A stretch of DNA of 64,000 nucleotides from Sporolactobacillus nakayamae (GTDB taxonomy: Bacteria; Bacillota; Bacilli; Bacillales; Sporolactobacillaceae): the NCBI RefSeq assembly GCF_900113325.1, contig NZ_FOOY01000016.1, forward strand, positions 1-64,000. Direction: 5' to 3'. Both the position numbers and the translations under genes were made by a program. Position 1 is the stretch's first letter, and every line of letters starts with the position of its first letter. This document shows, in pieces, positions 7,974-16,813 of the stretch. The notes beneath the pieces are model-generated. The model was not told the DNA's origin. It did no database searches and worked only from the letters and a program-made list of their open reading frames with translations.

Positions 7974-9542
7974 GTGATCTTGTTAGAAGCTTTGCACATA
8001 AAACATTACATTAAGGACCGTTTGTTACTCGATATCGATCAGCTGCATATCCATCAAAAGGATCGAATTGCACTCGTTGGACGAAACGGGTGCGGGAAAA
8101 CAACACTGCTCAACATCTTAGTGCAGAAAATCGTACCTGAAGAAGGAACCATTATTCAGCATGCGTCGTGTGAACTGCTGCCGCAGTTGAAGCGCACGGA
8201 TACGACCAAAAGCGGTGGGGAAGTGACGCAAGAATATATCCAAGAAGCTCTGGTGCGGGATCCGGAGTTGCTGCTTGCGGACGAACCAACGACCAATCTG
8301 GATACGGATCATATTGAGTGGCTGGAGAAGAAGCTGAAGGCATGGCAAGGTGCACTGGTTATCGTCTCGCACGACCGCGCCTTTTTGGACGCGCTTTGCA
8401 CAACACTATGGGAGATCAATGACAGCAAGATAAACGTATATAGAGGCAATTACAGTGATTACGAGCAGCAAAAAGAGACAGAGCTGGCTAAGGAACAGGC
8501 AGCCTATGAAAACTATGAAAAAAAGAAGAAGCAATTGGAAGACGCTTTGAAATTAAAAGAGAAAAAGGCGGAACGGGCGACAAAAAAGCCAAAAAACTTA
8601 AGTGGCTCCGAAGCACGAATTACAGGAGCAAAGCCGTACTTTGCCAAAAAACAAAAGAAATTGCAGGGAGCGGCGAACGCAATTGAAACGCGGCTGGAAA
8701 AGCTTGAGAAAGTAGAAAAGGTTAAAGAACAACAGCCGCTTAAGATGAATTTGCCCAACGCAGAAACATTTAAGGGTCGGATTATTCTCCGTGCGGAAGG
8801 TGTGTCTGCACAATTCGGCGAGCGTCGCCTTTGGCATAAAGCAAGCTTCTTTGTTCACGGGGGCGATAAGCTCGCCATCATTGGTCCCAACGGCAGTGGA
8901 AAGACGACGTTAATCAAGAAGATCATCAATCAGGAACCTGGGCTAACACTGTCTCCATCTGTGAAGATCGCCTACTTCAGTCAGAATCTCAACATCCTGG
9001 ATGAAGAGAAATCAATCATCGAAAATGTCCGAGCAACATCAAAACAGGAAGAAACGCTGAGCCGAACGGTGCTGGCACGTATGCATTTTTTCCAGGATGA
9101 TGTTTACAAGCCGGTCGGTGTATTGAGCGGCGGTGAGCGGGTAAAAGTTGCGTTAACCAAGCTCTTTCTAAGCGATATGAATACGCTGATTCTCGATGAA
9201 CCGACAAATTATCTTGACATGGAAACGGTCACCGCGTTGGAATCGCTGCTCAAAGAGTATGAGGGAAGCGTGATCTTCGTTTCCCATGACCGCCGATTTA
9301 TTGAAAATGTGGCCACCCGGATAGTGGAAATCCGCAATCAACAAATTCGAGTGTTTGAAGGAACTTACCGCCAACTCAAAATTGACAAACCGAAAAAGAA
9401 ACGAGACCTCGAAAAGGACAGACGGCTCGTACTCGACACAAAAATAGCAGCGGTGCTCAGTCGATTAAGTATTGAACCATCTGAAGAACTGGAAAGAGAA
9501 TTTCAAGAGCTGTTGAAAGAAAAAAGGGGCCTGGATCATTAA
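7974..9542 (+). CDS. ABC-F type ribosomal protection protein
   Basis: This 522-residue soluble protein has two ABC ATPase domains and no membrane segment, as in ABC-F factors that bind the ribosomal E site and dislodge antibiotics. Domain 1 has VGRNGCGKTT, SGGE and LLLADEPTTNLD; domain 2 has IGPNGSGKTT, LSGGERVKVALTK and LILDEPTNYLD. A charged Lys/Glu-rich linker of about 90 residues lies between them. It is shorter than housekeeping Uup/EttA proteins and resembles the Vga/Msr/VmlR resistance group. The GTG start at 7974 follows GGGGATGA. The upstream attenuator is what an antibiotic-inducible gene would have. The drug class cannot be assigned by eye. Confidence 0.85.
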   Translation: MILLEALHIKHYIKDRLLLDIDQLHIHQKDRIALVGRNGCGKTTLLNILVQKIVPEEGTIIQHASCELLPQLKRTDTTKSGGEVTQEYIQEALVRDPELLLADEPTTNLDTDHIEWLEKKLKAWQGALVIVSHDRAFLDALCTTLWEINDSKINVYRGNYSDYEQQKETELAKEQAAYENYEKKKKQLEDALKLKEKKAERATKKPKNLSGSEARITGAKPYFAKKQKKLQGAANAIETRLEKLEKVEKVKEQQPLKMNLPNAETFKGRIILRAEGVSAQFGERRLWHKASFFVHGGDKLAIIGPNGSGKTTLIKKIINQEPGLTLSPSVKIAYFSQNLNILDEEKSIIENVRATSKQEETLSRTVLARMHFFQDDVYKPVGVLSGGERVKVALTKLFLSDMNTLILDEPTNYLDMETVTALESLLKEYEGSVIFVSHDRRFIENVATRIVEIRNQQIRVFEGTYRQLKIDKPKKKRDLEKDRRLVLDTKIAAVLSRLSIEPSEELEREFQELLKEKRGLDH

Positions 9543-9547
9543 AAAAT

Positions 9548-9591
9548 AAAAGCCGATGATTTCTTCATTCAGGAGAAATCGTCGGCTTTTG
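9548..9591 (+). terminator. Terminator after the ABC-F gene
   Basis: A 17-bp stem (9548-9564 with 9574-9590, one G-U pair) with a CTTTTG tail begins six bases after the stop codon. Confidence 0.9.
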
Positions 9592-9704
9592 TTGCTCCAA
9601 GATAAGAAAGTATAAGATTTTTCCCGCCAATACGACGATAAGGTCATGGGCTGCTGATTTCCCATCCGCACGGGTCTGTTGAGCGATCAGGTAAACCGCC
9701 TAGT

Positions 9705-9903
9705 ATGATAAATAGACGGAGAAATTCCGCTTAATTCGAAAATGAACGAGAAAATAGCGTAAATAGACGGAGAAATTCCGCCTATCGAATGAAAATACGT
9801 GAAAATGAAGGGCTTTTCGGTGAATAAGCGGAAAAATTACCCTTATTTACCGGCGAAACAGGCGCCATGATGCAAATAACCGGAATATCTCCGCTTATTT
9901 TAC
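9705..9903 (+). repeat. Dispersed 199-bp intergenic repeat, copy A
   Basis: Four quasi-palindromic modules of the form AATAGACGGAGAAATTCCGCTTA start at 9711, 9762, 9823 and 9875. The whole block recurs at three other sites in the window with nearly equal length and the same orientation. Weaker similarity extends about 45 bp upstream. This copy lies between the ABC-F terminator and the FtsH-like gene. Confidence 0.9.
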
Positions 9904-9997
9904 TTGTTCCTTAATGAAGGACCAGGATGCTGAATGCAACGCGAAAGCCACCGCATCCCGCGGAAGTAAAGACCGGGCGCTTTTTGCCTGGCTTTTC

Positions 9998-11701
9998 TTA
10001 TTCTTTCTCTTCAGATGGCTTTTCCGTATCGGATGTGTCTGCCGACGTTATGATTTTAGGTACATCGGGCCTTTCATGTCCATATAAATTAACGTAAAGT
10101 GCATCAATTTCTTCACCAGTGAGGTCGCCATGTGTCAATAGTTCTCTGGAAATGGCATGAACAAATTCAGTGTGGTCTTCAATTAATGACTTCACTTGGC
10201 TCATCTGATCGTTCAGCAGTTTATTGATTTTCGGACGAAGCTGCTTGAGCGCATCCTGCTGTGATCCGGTTGAGAGCCAGCTGAACAGTTCATCGCTCAT
10301 GCCGACCGCTCCAATGTAGGCACCGGCAAGCTGGGTCGCTTGCTGCAGGTCGGATGTGACACCGTTTAGTTTTTTTCCTAAAAAAAGTTCTTCGGAAGCA
10401 CGCGAGGCTAGGCACACTTGAATTTCCGCCAGCATCTCGCTGTCGCTCTGATTGTAGCGCTCATGAGTCGGTTTTGTTGCCGCAAGACCAAGTGCGCTGC
10501 CGCGGCGAATGATGGTGACCTTCCAAACGCGTTCATGCGGCTTCAGCAAGTACTGGGCAACCGCATGGCCTGCCTCATGATAGGCAACGTTCCGTTTTTC
10601 ATCGTCGCTCATTGAGCGGAGCGGCTGTTTCAGCCCCCATTCATAGGTTTCCATGGCCGCTCTAAAATCTTCATAACTTGCACTGTGTGCACCGCGTTGA
10701 TGCGCGAGGACAATTGCTTCGTTCACAATATGTTTGATTTGTGCCGGACTGTAGCCAATGGTGTCTAATGCCGCTTTTTGCGGAGTCAAGGTACTGTCCC
10801 GGTTGACTTTCTGGAGGTAATAATCAAACACATCGACACGGCCGTCATAATCGGGTGGATAAACCCACAGTTTGCGGTCAAAGCGGCCGGGACGAAGCAA
10901 TGCGGAATCCAGCACGTCCGGCAAATTGGTTGCACCGATGGTCAGAACAGCGCGGCGCTCTGCTTTTTTGTGCCGGAGTCCAAGCGCGCGGAACAGCTTG
11001 GCAAATCGTGAATGATCAATATTCGGCGGATCCATTTGCAGCAGAAGTTCGTTGAGCAGTCCGGATCCCCCCATGCCAAGCATCCCGCCAAGTCCACCGC
11101 CGCCTCCGTTTGCTTGCCGCGACATGCCGATCGCGTCAATCTCATCGATGAAAATAATGCAGGCACCATAGGTTTTTGCTAGCCGCCGAGCTTTCTTATA
11201 GAGGCTCATCACTTTAAGATTGCCAACACCGAAGAACATATTTTGAAAGCTTGGCGCTGAAGCATAGGCGAAAGGAACCTGAGCCTCGTTCGCGACAACC
11301 TGTGCGAGGTAAGACTTTCCTGTCCCCGGAGGACCGCAAAGCAGCATCCCGCGGATGGCCTGACCGCCCATTTTTTTGAAATCTTTGACACCCCTGAGCA
11401 AGGTGACAATGCGTTTGGCGTTCTCAACGACCTCAGGATTTCCTCGGTAATCATTCCAGCTCGATCCAGTTTCTCCGGGCATGATCCAATAGGTTCTTCC
11501 TCTGGCAAGGAACCAAAAGAGGGCAACAAATTGAATGATCATAAAGAGTACGGCAAAGAACAATTGAAAAATCAGGTTAAATGCCGTCATAGCGACATTT
11601 TGGGCGACCTGTCCTCCTGCCCAAATCGCTGTGGCAATGGCCGCTGCAATGATGAAGAAAATCAATACTTTTCGCCACATGAGCCAGCGATATTTTTTCA
11701 T
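9998..11701 (-). CDS. FtsH-like membrane-bound AAA+ zinc metalloprotease
   Basis: This 567-residue protein has two N-terminal membrane segments (about 9-30 and 40-64), an AAA+ module with Walker A GPPGTGKS (near residue 123), Walker B IIFIDEID and SRH-type LRPGRFDRKL. A peptidase domain with the zinc motif HEAGH (near 375) follows. Compared with canonical FtsH it is shorter, lacks the usual extracytoplasmic domain between the two membrane helices, and has a Gly-rich insert after the Walker B segment. It is therefore an FtsH paralogue rather than housekeeping ftsH. ATG 11701 is preceded by AAGGAGTGA; longer in-frame starts lack a site. The C-terminus is acidic. Confidence 0.9.
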   Translation of the reverse strand: MKKYRWLMWRKVLIFFIIAAAIATAIWAGGQVAQNVAMTAFNLIFQLFFAVLFMIIQFVALFWFLARGRTYWIMPGETGSSWNDYRGNPEVVENAKRIVTLLRGVKDFKKMGGQAIRGMLLCGPPGTGKSYLAQVVANEAQVPFAYASAPSFQNMFFGVGNLKVMSLYKKARRLAKTYGACIIFIDEIDAIGMSRQANGGGGGLGGMLGMGGSGLLNELLLQMDPPNIDHSRFAKLFRALGLRHKKAERRAVLTIGATNLPDVLDSALLRPGRFDRKLWVYPPDYDGRVDVFDYYLQKVNRDSTLTPQKAALDTIGYSPAQIKHIVNEAIVLAHQRGAHSASYEDFRAAMETYEWGLKQPLRSMSDDEKRNVAYHEAGHAVAQYLLKPHERVWKVTIIRRGSALGLAATKPTHERYNQSDSEMLAEIQVCLASRASEELFLGKKLNGVTSDLQQATQLAGAYIGAVGMSDELFSWLSTGSQQDALKQLRPKINKLLNDQMSQVKSLIEDHTEFVHAISRELLTHGDLTGEEIDALYVNLYGHERPDVPKIITSADTSDTEKPSEEKE

Positions 11702-12149
11702 AGTCTCACTCCTTAACTGTTTTTTCGTTCGTCCATTCTCAAGGAATGAGATTAGATCACTTCGATTGAAGAGACGCTGAAACGAGGCGAAATAAAGCCG
11801 GAATTCAGGCGTCAATTTATTATAATTGTAATAGATTAAAAAATAATTAACACTATTTTGAATTAAAATAGATGACTGCCAAAATCATTTGAATAGTATC
11901 AAGTAGTATTGGGCGAAAAAATGATAGTGGACGAAGCGGTTGCAAATAGTTAAAGTAAAATAATAATAGAGCGTAAAAGTGTTAACCATCAAAGATCTAC
12001 TGCGGACAATCTTACTGTTTTCTGATCATTAAATAGGCTTTCAAATCCCTCCTTTAAGCGTTTAATTCTTAAATCATTCACATTTTAAAATTTTTAATCA
12101 TGAATTCAAATCCAGTTTTGCCAATTCTACAGTATAAGGAAGCGACTTG
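11702..12149. other. Gene-free AT-rich intergenic region between divergent genes
   Basis: No credible coding sequence is visible. On the minus strand TATAAT (reverse complement of bases near 11820) could serve the FtsH-like gene. On the plus strand a run of AT-rich sequence leads into the ABC transporter operon with AAGGA at 12136-12140. I saw no structured leader. Confidence 0.5.
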
Positions 12150-14204
12150 ATGAAAAATAGAATAATCAATACGCTAAATATTCTATGGTTACAGTTACTA
12201 CGTCAACCTTTATTCTTGGTTCTTTTGCTAGGTGGAATGATTTATGAGGGGCTGGGTTTACATCAGATTGTTAACCCAGGAGAATTTATGCCTAGGTCTA
12301 GTTTCTTGGTCCAGGGGGGAATACTTGCCTTTCTTTTCATTGGAATCTGGATTGTGCGAATCGATACCGCTCATCGTCTTGACGATCTCTATCTCAGTAT
12401 ACATCACGCTTTTGTTCCAAGGCTATTTGCAAAATGGATCTTTGGCGCGTTCATTTCGTTCTTTGTTGGGATCATTTTACACATAGAGTATGCCATTGTT
12501 TATTTGGCTGAGGGCTTTTCGTTTAATCATCTGTTCTTCAGTGCTTTTCTCTATGTCATGCTTTACTTTTCTTTTACCTTTTATATTAGTTATTTGCTCG
12601 GCTTTATGCTTGCTTTTCTGACAAAAGATCGGGTGGTTTATCTTTATTCAATCATTATTTGGGGATTGATCGGACCGGCAAATTTTATTTTTCTTGGACG
12701 AACACTTCAACGGGCTGCGGAAATTTTAAATCTTGGAGAACCGAATCCAACCATTGGTTATGATGGCCTTTATGGGTTTGCTATTGACAGTGTTTATTGG
12801 CAAAAACACCTTTTATGGTTAGTTATTCTTCTTGGAATTTTTCTGATCTCTCTCTCATTAAAGTACCGTGTATTTACACGAAGAAAAACAAAGGTGCTTG
12901 TGATTAGTTTAAGTGTCATCGTATTAGTTCTCACGATTCCTTTGAACCTGGATCGACAGGTTTATTCAGCTGGCGACGCACGCACAAAGCCAAGAGAAAT
13001 GGTGGAACAAAACTATTACTCAAAGAAACAAGTAGTTCCAAAACAGTATAATATAAGAGCGACTTCATACTCGATAGATCTGCGCGTAAAAAGGTTGATC
13101 ACTGCACAAGTCAAAATGACACTTAAAAATCAGGAACAACAATCTTTACGTCACGTGGATCTATCTCTCTATCATGGATTTAAGGTCAGCAAAGCCCGTG
13201 TTAACAGTCAATCAGCTTCTTTTTTGCAGAAGAAGGATCATCTGCATCTTACGTTGAAAAATAAATGGATACCAGGCCGCAATCTTAAGGTTGAGCTCAA
13301 CTATCAAGGGCTAAGTTCACCGCTCTTTTATGCGAATGGACAATCCGTTTATCTGCCCTATTATTTTAATTGGCTTCCATCCACACAATTAAGTCCTTCG
13401 TTTACGCTCGATAACGGGAATTTAACGCGAATGAATCATCAAAACATGCAAAAGGTCTCTTATGTGCTGCACTATAGGGGCAGAACGCCACTTTATACGA
13501 ATATTCCGGAACGAACCCATAATTTGTGGTCAGGAAACGCGCGCGGTCTCACACTTGTGTCTGGTGAGGTGCAGAAAGAAAGCCGGAATGGAGAGAGCTA
13601 CGTTCATACAACAAACTTGAAAAATCCCCAATCGAATGACCTGCATCAACAAACCGAAAAATTTATTGAAACAGCGAAACAGGATTTAGATCTAGGACAT
13701 CGCGCAGTTCCAAAAACGATTTTTAGAATACCGATTCTTTCCATCTCGGACTTATCTTCCGAAGAGTTTGCTTGGTATACCGATGACACATTGATTGTCA
13801 GCGATGCTTCAGAGTATTTATTTAAAGAAGGGCTGGATTCTTATGTGAACTGGCTGGTGCCTGCTATAACTTGGAAATATGATGGTATTCAGGTGAAGGA
13901 CCCGGATTATGTAAGAGCGTTCGACATGACCTATGCACATCTTTATAATCAATCGGCACGTATTGGTATTGGTAATGACTCAGAAGTATTGGATTGGTAT
14001 CAAAGTGTAAAGAGTACTGGGGAAAAACAAGAGGTTCTTGAACAATTGTCTCATTGGATGAAGGGACAAGTTGCGAAAAACATAGATACGAGCGTTGCTA
14101 AGAAAATAGACTTTTGTCGCTCTTGGTATCGGTTAATGAAATCTGGTGACACTTCGTGGGACTCTTTAAATCAATTGCTTAAGAAAGAAATGGGGAGATC
14201 TTAA
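12150..14204 (+). CDS. ABC-2-type permease with extracytoplasmic M1-peptidase-like domain
   Basis: About six membrane segments occupy residues 1-270 (LFLVLLLGGMIYEG, FISFFVGIILHIEYA, YFSFTFYISYLLGFMLAF, LYSIIIWGLIGPANF and others). They are followed by a large extracytoplasmic region of some 400 residues beginning YNIRATSYSIDLRVKRL. That part resembles the N-terminal beta-domain of M1 aminopeptidase-like proteins, a combination known from ABC permeases, but no HEXXH zinc site is present, so proteolysis is unlikely. The start is ATG 12150 behind AAGGA. The stop abuts the ATG of the ATPase gene, so it forms one transporter with the next two genes. Substrate unknown. Confidence 0.75.
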   Translation: MKNRIINTLNILWLQLLRQPLFLVLLLGGMIYEGLGLHQIVNPGEFMPRSSFLVQGGILAFLFIGIWIVRIDTAHRLDDLYLSIHHAFVPRLFAKWIFGAFISFFVGIILHIEYAIVYLAEGFSFNHLFFSAFLYVMLYFSFTFYISYLLGFMLAFLTKDRVVYLYSIIIWGLIGPANFIFLGRTLQRAAEILNLGEPNPTIGYDGLYGFAIDSVYWQKHLLWLVILLGIFLISLSLKYRVFTRRKTKVLVISLSVIVLVLTIPLNLDRQVYSAGDARTKPREMVEQNYYSKKQVVPKQYNIRATSYSIDLRVKRLITAQVKMTLKNQEQQSLRHVDLSLYHGFKVSKARVNSQSASFLQKKDHLHLTLKNKWIPGRNLKVELNYQGLSSPLFYANGQSVYLPYYFNWLPSTQLSPSFTLDNGNLTRMNHQNMQKVSYVLHYRGRTPLYTNIPERTHNLWSGNARGLTLVSGEVQKESRNGESYVHTTNLKNPQSNDLHQQTEKFIETAKQDLDLGHRAVPKTIFRIPILSISDLSSEEFAWYTDDTLIVSDASEYLFKEGLDSYVNWLVPAITWKYDGIQVKDPDYVRAFDMTYAHLYNQSARIGIGNDSEVLDWYQSVKSTGEKQEVLEQLSHWMKGQVAKNIDTSVAKKIDFCRSWYRLMKSGDTSWDSLNQLLKKEMGRS

Positions 14205-15071
14205 ATGGCTGCATTAAAAATCGACAATATCGTTAAAACATTTGGCAAGAAGCGTGCGCTTGACCATGTCTCATTAGAAATAACCGGTACATTTGGACTC
14301 TTAGGACCTAACGGGGCCGGGAAGACAACCTTGATGCGCTTGATTGCTACACTAGATACTCCGGACAGTGGGGAAATAAAATTAAATAGCTTATCTTGGA
14401 CGCAGCCTCACCAGGTACGGAAATTATTGGGTTATTTGCCGCAACACTTTTCCATTTATAAGTCGCTAAACGTTTATGAAGTCATGAATCATTTTGCTGT
14501 CCTGAAAGGAATCAGTGAGAAAGACGAACGCAAGAGGGAAATCGATCGCATTCTGGAAGCCGTTAATTTGCAGGACCAAAAAATCAAAAAGATTCGCGCG
14601 CTTTCCGGGGGAATGCTTCGCCGATTAGGTATTGCACAGGCCATTCTCGGTGATCCGAAATTGGTGATCGTTGATGAACCCACAGCCGGTCTTGATGTGC
14701 AGGAGCGTGTCCGTTTTTGTAAACTTCTACGACGGTTAGCAGAAAATAGAATTATTATTATATCTACGCATATTGTTGAAGATCTGGAAGCCACTTGTGA
14801 TCATATTGCCATTATTAATGAGGGAAAAGTGATTACATCAGGGACACGGCGCGAGTTGACGAAACATGCAGACGGACATATTTGGGAAATGGATAGCCCG
14901 ATGGATGCAGATCCGCCTATTCCTGAACAGGTAATCATTTCAACAGTGCAGCAGGAGGATCATTACCGTATTCGCTTTTACCATGACATGGAACTACCGG
15001 GTGCCGGACAAGTGGAACCCAATTTGGAAGATGCTTATCTTTATTACATGAAGGAGGCTGATCATGTTTAA
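14205..15071 (+). CDS. ABC transporter ATP-binding protein
   Basis: This 288-residue ATPase has Walker A GPNGAGKTT (near 37-45), Q-loop YLPQHFSIY, signature LSGGMLRRLGIAQAI, Walker B LVIVDEPTAGLD and the switch His in STHIVEDLE. The architecture is that of ABC-2 exporters. It starts directly after the upstream permease stop and overlaps the next gene by 8 nt, so the three proteins are probably made together. It powers the flanking membrane proteins from the cytoplasmic face. Confidence 0.9.
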   Translation: MAALKIDNIVKTFGKKRALDHVSLEITGTFGLLGPNGAGKTTLMRLIATLDTPDSGEIKLNSLSWTQPHQVRKLLGYLPQHFSIYKSLNVYEVMNHFAVLKGISEKDERKREIDRILEAVNLQDQKIKKIRALSGGMLRRLGIAQAILGDPKLVIVDEPTAGLDVQERVRFCKLLRRLAENRIIIISTHIVEDLEATCDHIAIINEGKVITSGTRRELTKHADGHIWEMDSPMDADPPIPEQVIISTVQQEDHYRIRFYHDMELPGAGQVEPNLEDAYLYYMKEADHV

Positions 15072-15702
15072 GCGAATGGATTGGCCGTTTGAAATAAAGG
15101 CAATGGGTTACAATTTCTATGTTTCATTTTGTCCGTTTCTTGTGTTCCTCGCTACGTACTTTTTCGGCGATCAGACGCTTCCCGACACGTTGCTGCACCA
15201 AATGGAATTTATTGTTGCTCCTTTTTCAGCATGGTGGACTTCGTTTTTATTTTATGGGTATTTCGAGGAAGGAGGGAGTAATCTCCTGTTCAGTTATCCA
15301 CTAAAGACCATAGAGCATGGAATTTTCAGGGTACTGCTCTTTTTCTTAGTTTATGCTGCAATGATTTTCGTTTGCAGTTTATTATTGGCAGTGAGGCTTT
15401 ACAACACGCCATTTATCATCTTGTTCTTTCAATTTGTATCTGAGGCTCTGGTCTACACGTCACTAAGTTTTATGATCATTATTTTATTTAAGCTGATCTG
15501 GGTGCCCCTGCTGTTTCTAGGCTCCTATGTTTCAACAGAATATCTGACTGGAGGGCAAATCATTCCCTACTACCATGTGATGGTATTTCAGCCTGCGTCC
15601 ATTCACGCCAGTGTTTTACCGCAAACGTTAATTAATCTTGGCATCTCACTCATTTTTTTCTTAGCTGGTCATTACTATTTAAAATATAAACTGCATGTTT
15701 AA
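15064..15702 (+). CDS. ABC-2 type membrane protein, second permease subunit
   Basis: This 212-residue protein is almost entirely hydrophobic, with about six membrane segments (PFLVFLATYFFG, FFLVYAAMIFVCSLLLAV, FVSEALVYTSLSFMIIILF, LGISLIFFLAGHYYL). Its start overlaps the ATPase gene by 8 nt. It probably pairs with the 685-residue permease upstream. No family-specific motif is recognised beyond the general ABC-2 pattern, so the call rests mainly on context. Confidence 0.65.
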   Translation: MFKRMDWPFEIKAMGYNFYVSFCPFLVFLATYFFGDQTLPDTLLHQMEFIVAPFSAWWTSFLFYGYFEEGGSNLLFSYPLKTIEHGIFRVLLFFLVYAAMIFVCSLLLAVRLYNTPFIILFFQFVSEALVYTSLSFMIIILFKLIWVPLLFLGSYVSTEYLTGGQIIPYYHVMVFQPASIHASVLPQTLINLGISLIFFLAGHYYLKYKLHV

Positions 15703-15957
15703 ATCTCATGAAAGCAGATGGAATTTACTTTGCTCCTGCATTCTTTTCTTATGGTATCTGCCCAATGTGCTTACGCTGATTCCCAGCATAAAATCTGCAC
15801 GAGTTCGCATTTATAAATTCTCATATGAAGCCTATTAAACTTGATATTAAACTGATAGAATATAGGTACATTGAGAACAGCTCATGGGCGGAGCCATACC
15901 TTCTTGTTGCCACGTTGTGTCTTACGTATACGACAGAGCACAGAAGGGAGGTAACTT

Positions 15958-16086
15958 TTGTTTATTATGAGTGCGGTTGTTGTTATCAGCTTGATTGCCG
16001 TAATAATAAGTCTTCTGGCTTTATTGTTCACTGGCGGAAATTTCCTGCTGAATTTACTCGACCATATCCAAAAGGACAAAAAATAA
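15958..16086 (+). CDS. Small hydrophobic peptide, possible type I toxin
   Basis: A 42-codon frame with TTG at 15958, 5 nt after GGGAGGT (15946-15952), encodes a peptide with one membrane segment (about residues 6-24, VVVISLIAVIISLLALLF). It ends in a charged tail, LDHIQKDKK. An internal ATG at 15967 is the alternative start. Size, single helix and lysine-rich tail resemble Bacillus/Lactobacillus holin-like type I toxins. The 3' end runs into an inverted repeat that is followed by a T-run on the opposite strand. The longer frame overlapping it in another phase has no family features. Function is inferred. Confidence 0.5.
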   Translation: MFIMSAVVVISLIAVIISLLALLFTGGNFLLNLLDHIQKDKK

Positions 16087-16122
16087 TCCGCTCACTGAGT
16101 TTCCCGACCCTGAGCAGATTAT
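16074..16122 (-). terminator. Minus-strand terminator overlapping the toxin-like gene end
   Basis: Inverted arms ATAATC-GCTCA (about 16083-16095) and TGAGC-GATTAT (about 16111-16122) form a hairpin. Read on the minus strand it is followed by TTTTTTGTCC. It would end an RNA coming from the right, antisense to the peptide gene, as in type I toxin-antitoxin loci. Confidence 0.55.
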
Positions 16123-16194
16123 CCTTTGGATATGAAGTTATATAGGTAACGGCACTGCTCTTGACGCAGGTTCTTGGTGTTCAAAGCATTTCCT

Positions 16195-16237
16195 AATCAG
16201 CGGTTCCGGTGTTCCGGCACTAGTTCCGCTGATTAAA
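16195..16237. repeat. Perfect 10-bp inverted repeat
   Basis: TAATCAGCGG and CCGCTGATTA flank a 23-nt loop that itself contains CCGGTGTTCCGG. No T-run follows on the plus strand within 10 nt, so it may be a structural element of an RNA rather than a terminator. Confidence 0.6.
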
Positions 16238-16800
16238 TTTATGCCGTCATTTCTTAAGTTTATACATGTAACTAACTTTTATACACGTAATTAGTCTCTG
16301 TATATATATAACTCTTTGTATACGCAAAATATAATTCAAATTCTGTTCCATTCTTGGTAGAAAAAATGGGCACGAAATAGAGAGTCCAAATGCTTACTTA
16401 ATAAGTAAACTATATCCTACAGATAGAATACTATTAACTATTTGCATAGTCAATAGTCCACCAATGATAGGAACTTTGTAACCTTTTAAAAAAAGTTCCA
16501 ATTCAAATACTTATTCTGTGTTTGTTATTCTGTAAGTTTCTAGACGTCTTTATATTAAACTTTTTGAGACATTCAGCAATCCCATTTTTGACCGTAGATC
16601 GTTCAAATTTTTAGGGTGTATACATCCAATCTTTAGATAATCCTTCGCTCTCAGTGTCTCATAATGAATCTATGGAAAATTCATTAGATAATCTTCAAAT
16701 TCTACTCCAGTTTTTTTAAAATATGTTATCCATTTTACCAAAAAGCATCCTTCTGTGTTATTTTAATTTTATGAGAATAATTTTTTTGCACCTTAGAATG
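16238..16800. other. AT-rich gene-free stretch with short degenerate repeats
   Basis: No gene is seen. Near its start four related segments beginning TATACA/TATATA/TATACG follow each other at 16261, 16280, 16301 and 16319 (spacing 19, 21, 18). The remainder is AT-rich, without open frames of family character. It ends at the GGAGG site of the aminotransferase. Confidence 0.5.
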
Positions 16801-16813
16801 GGAGGAAACAGCG

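Noticed and set aside
9705-9903. Repeat copy A as a CRISPR array
   Set aside because: Modules are quasi-palindromic and separated by 51-61 bp of sequence that is itself conserved between copies, so there are no unique spacers.
15825-16145. 106-codon open frame on the plus strand
   Set aside because: No hydrophobic or family features and poor start context; the short frame in another phase has a strong ribosome binding site and explains the region better.
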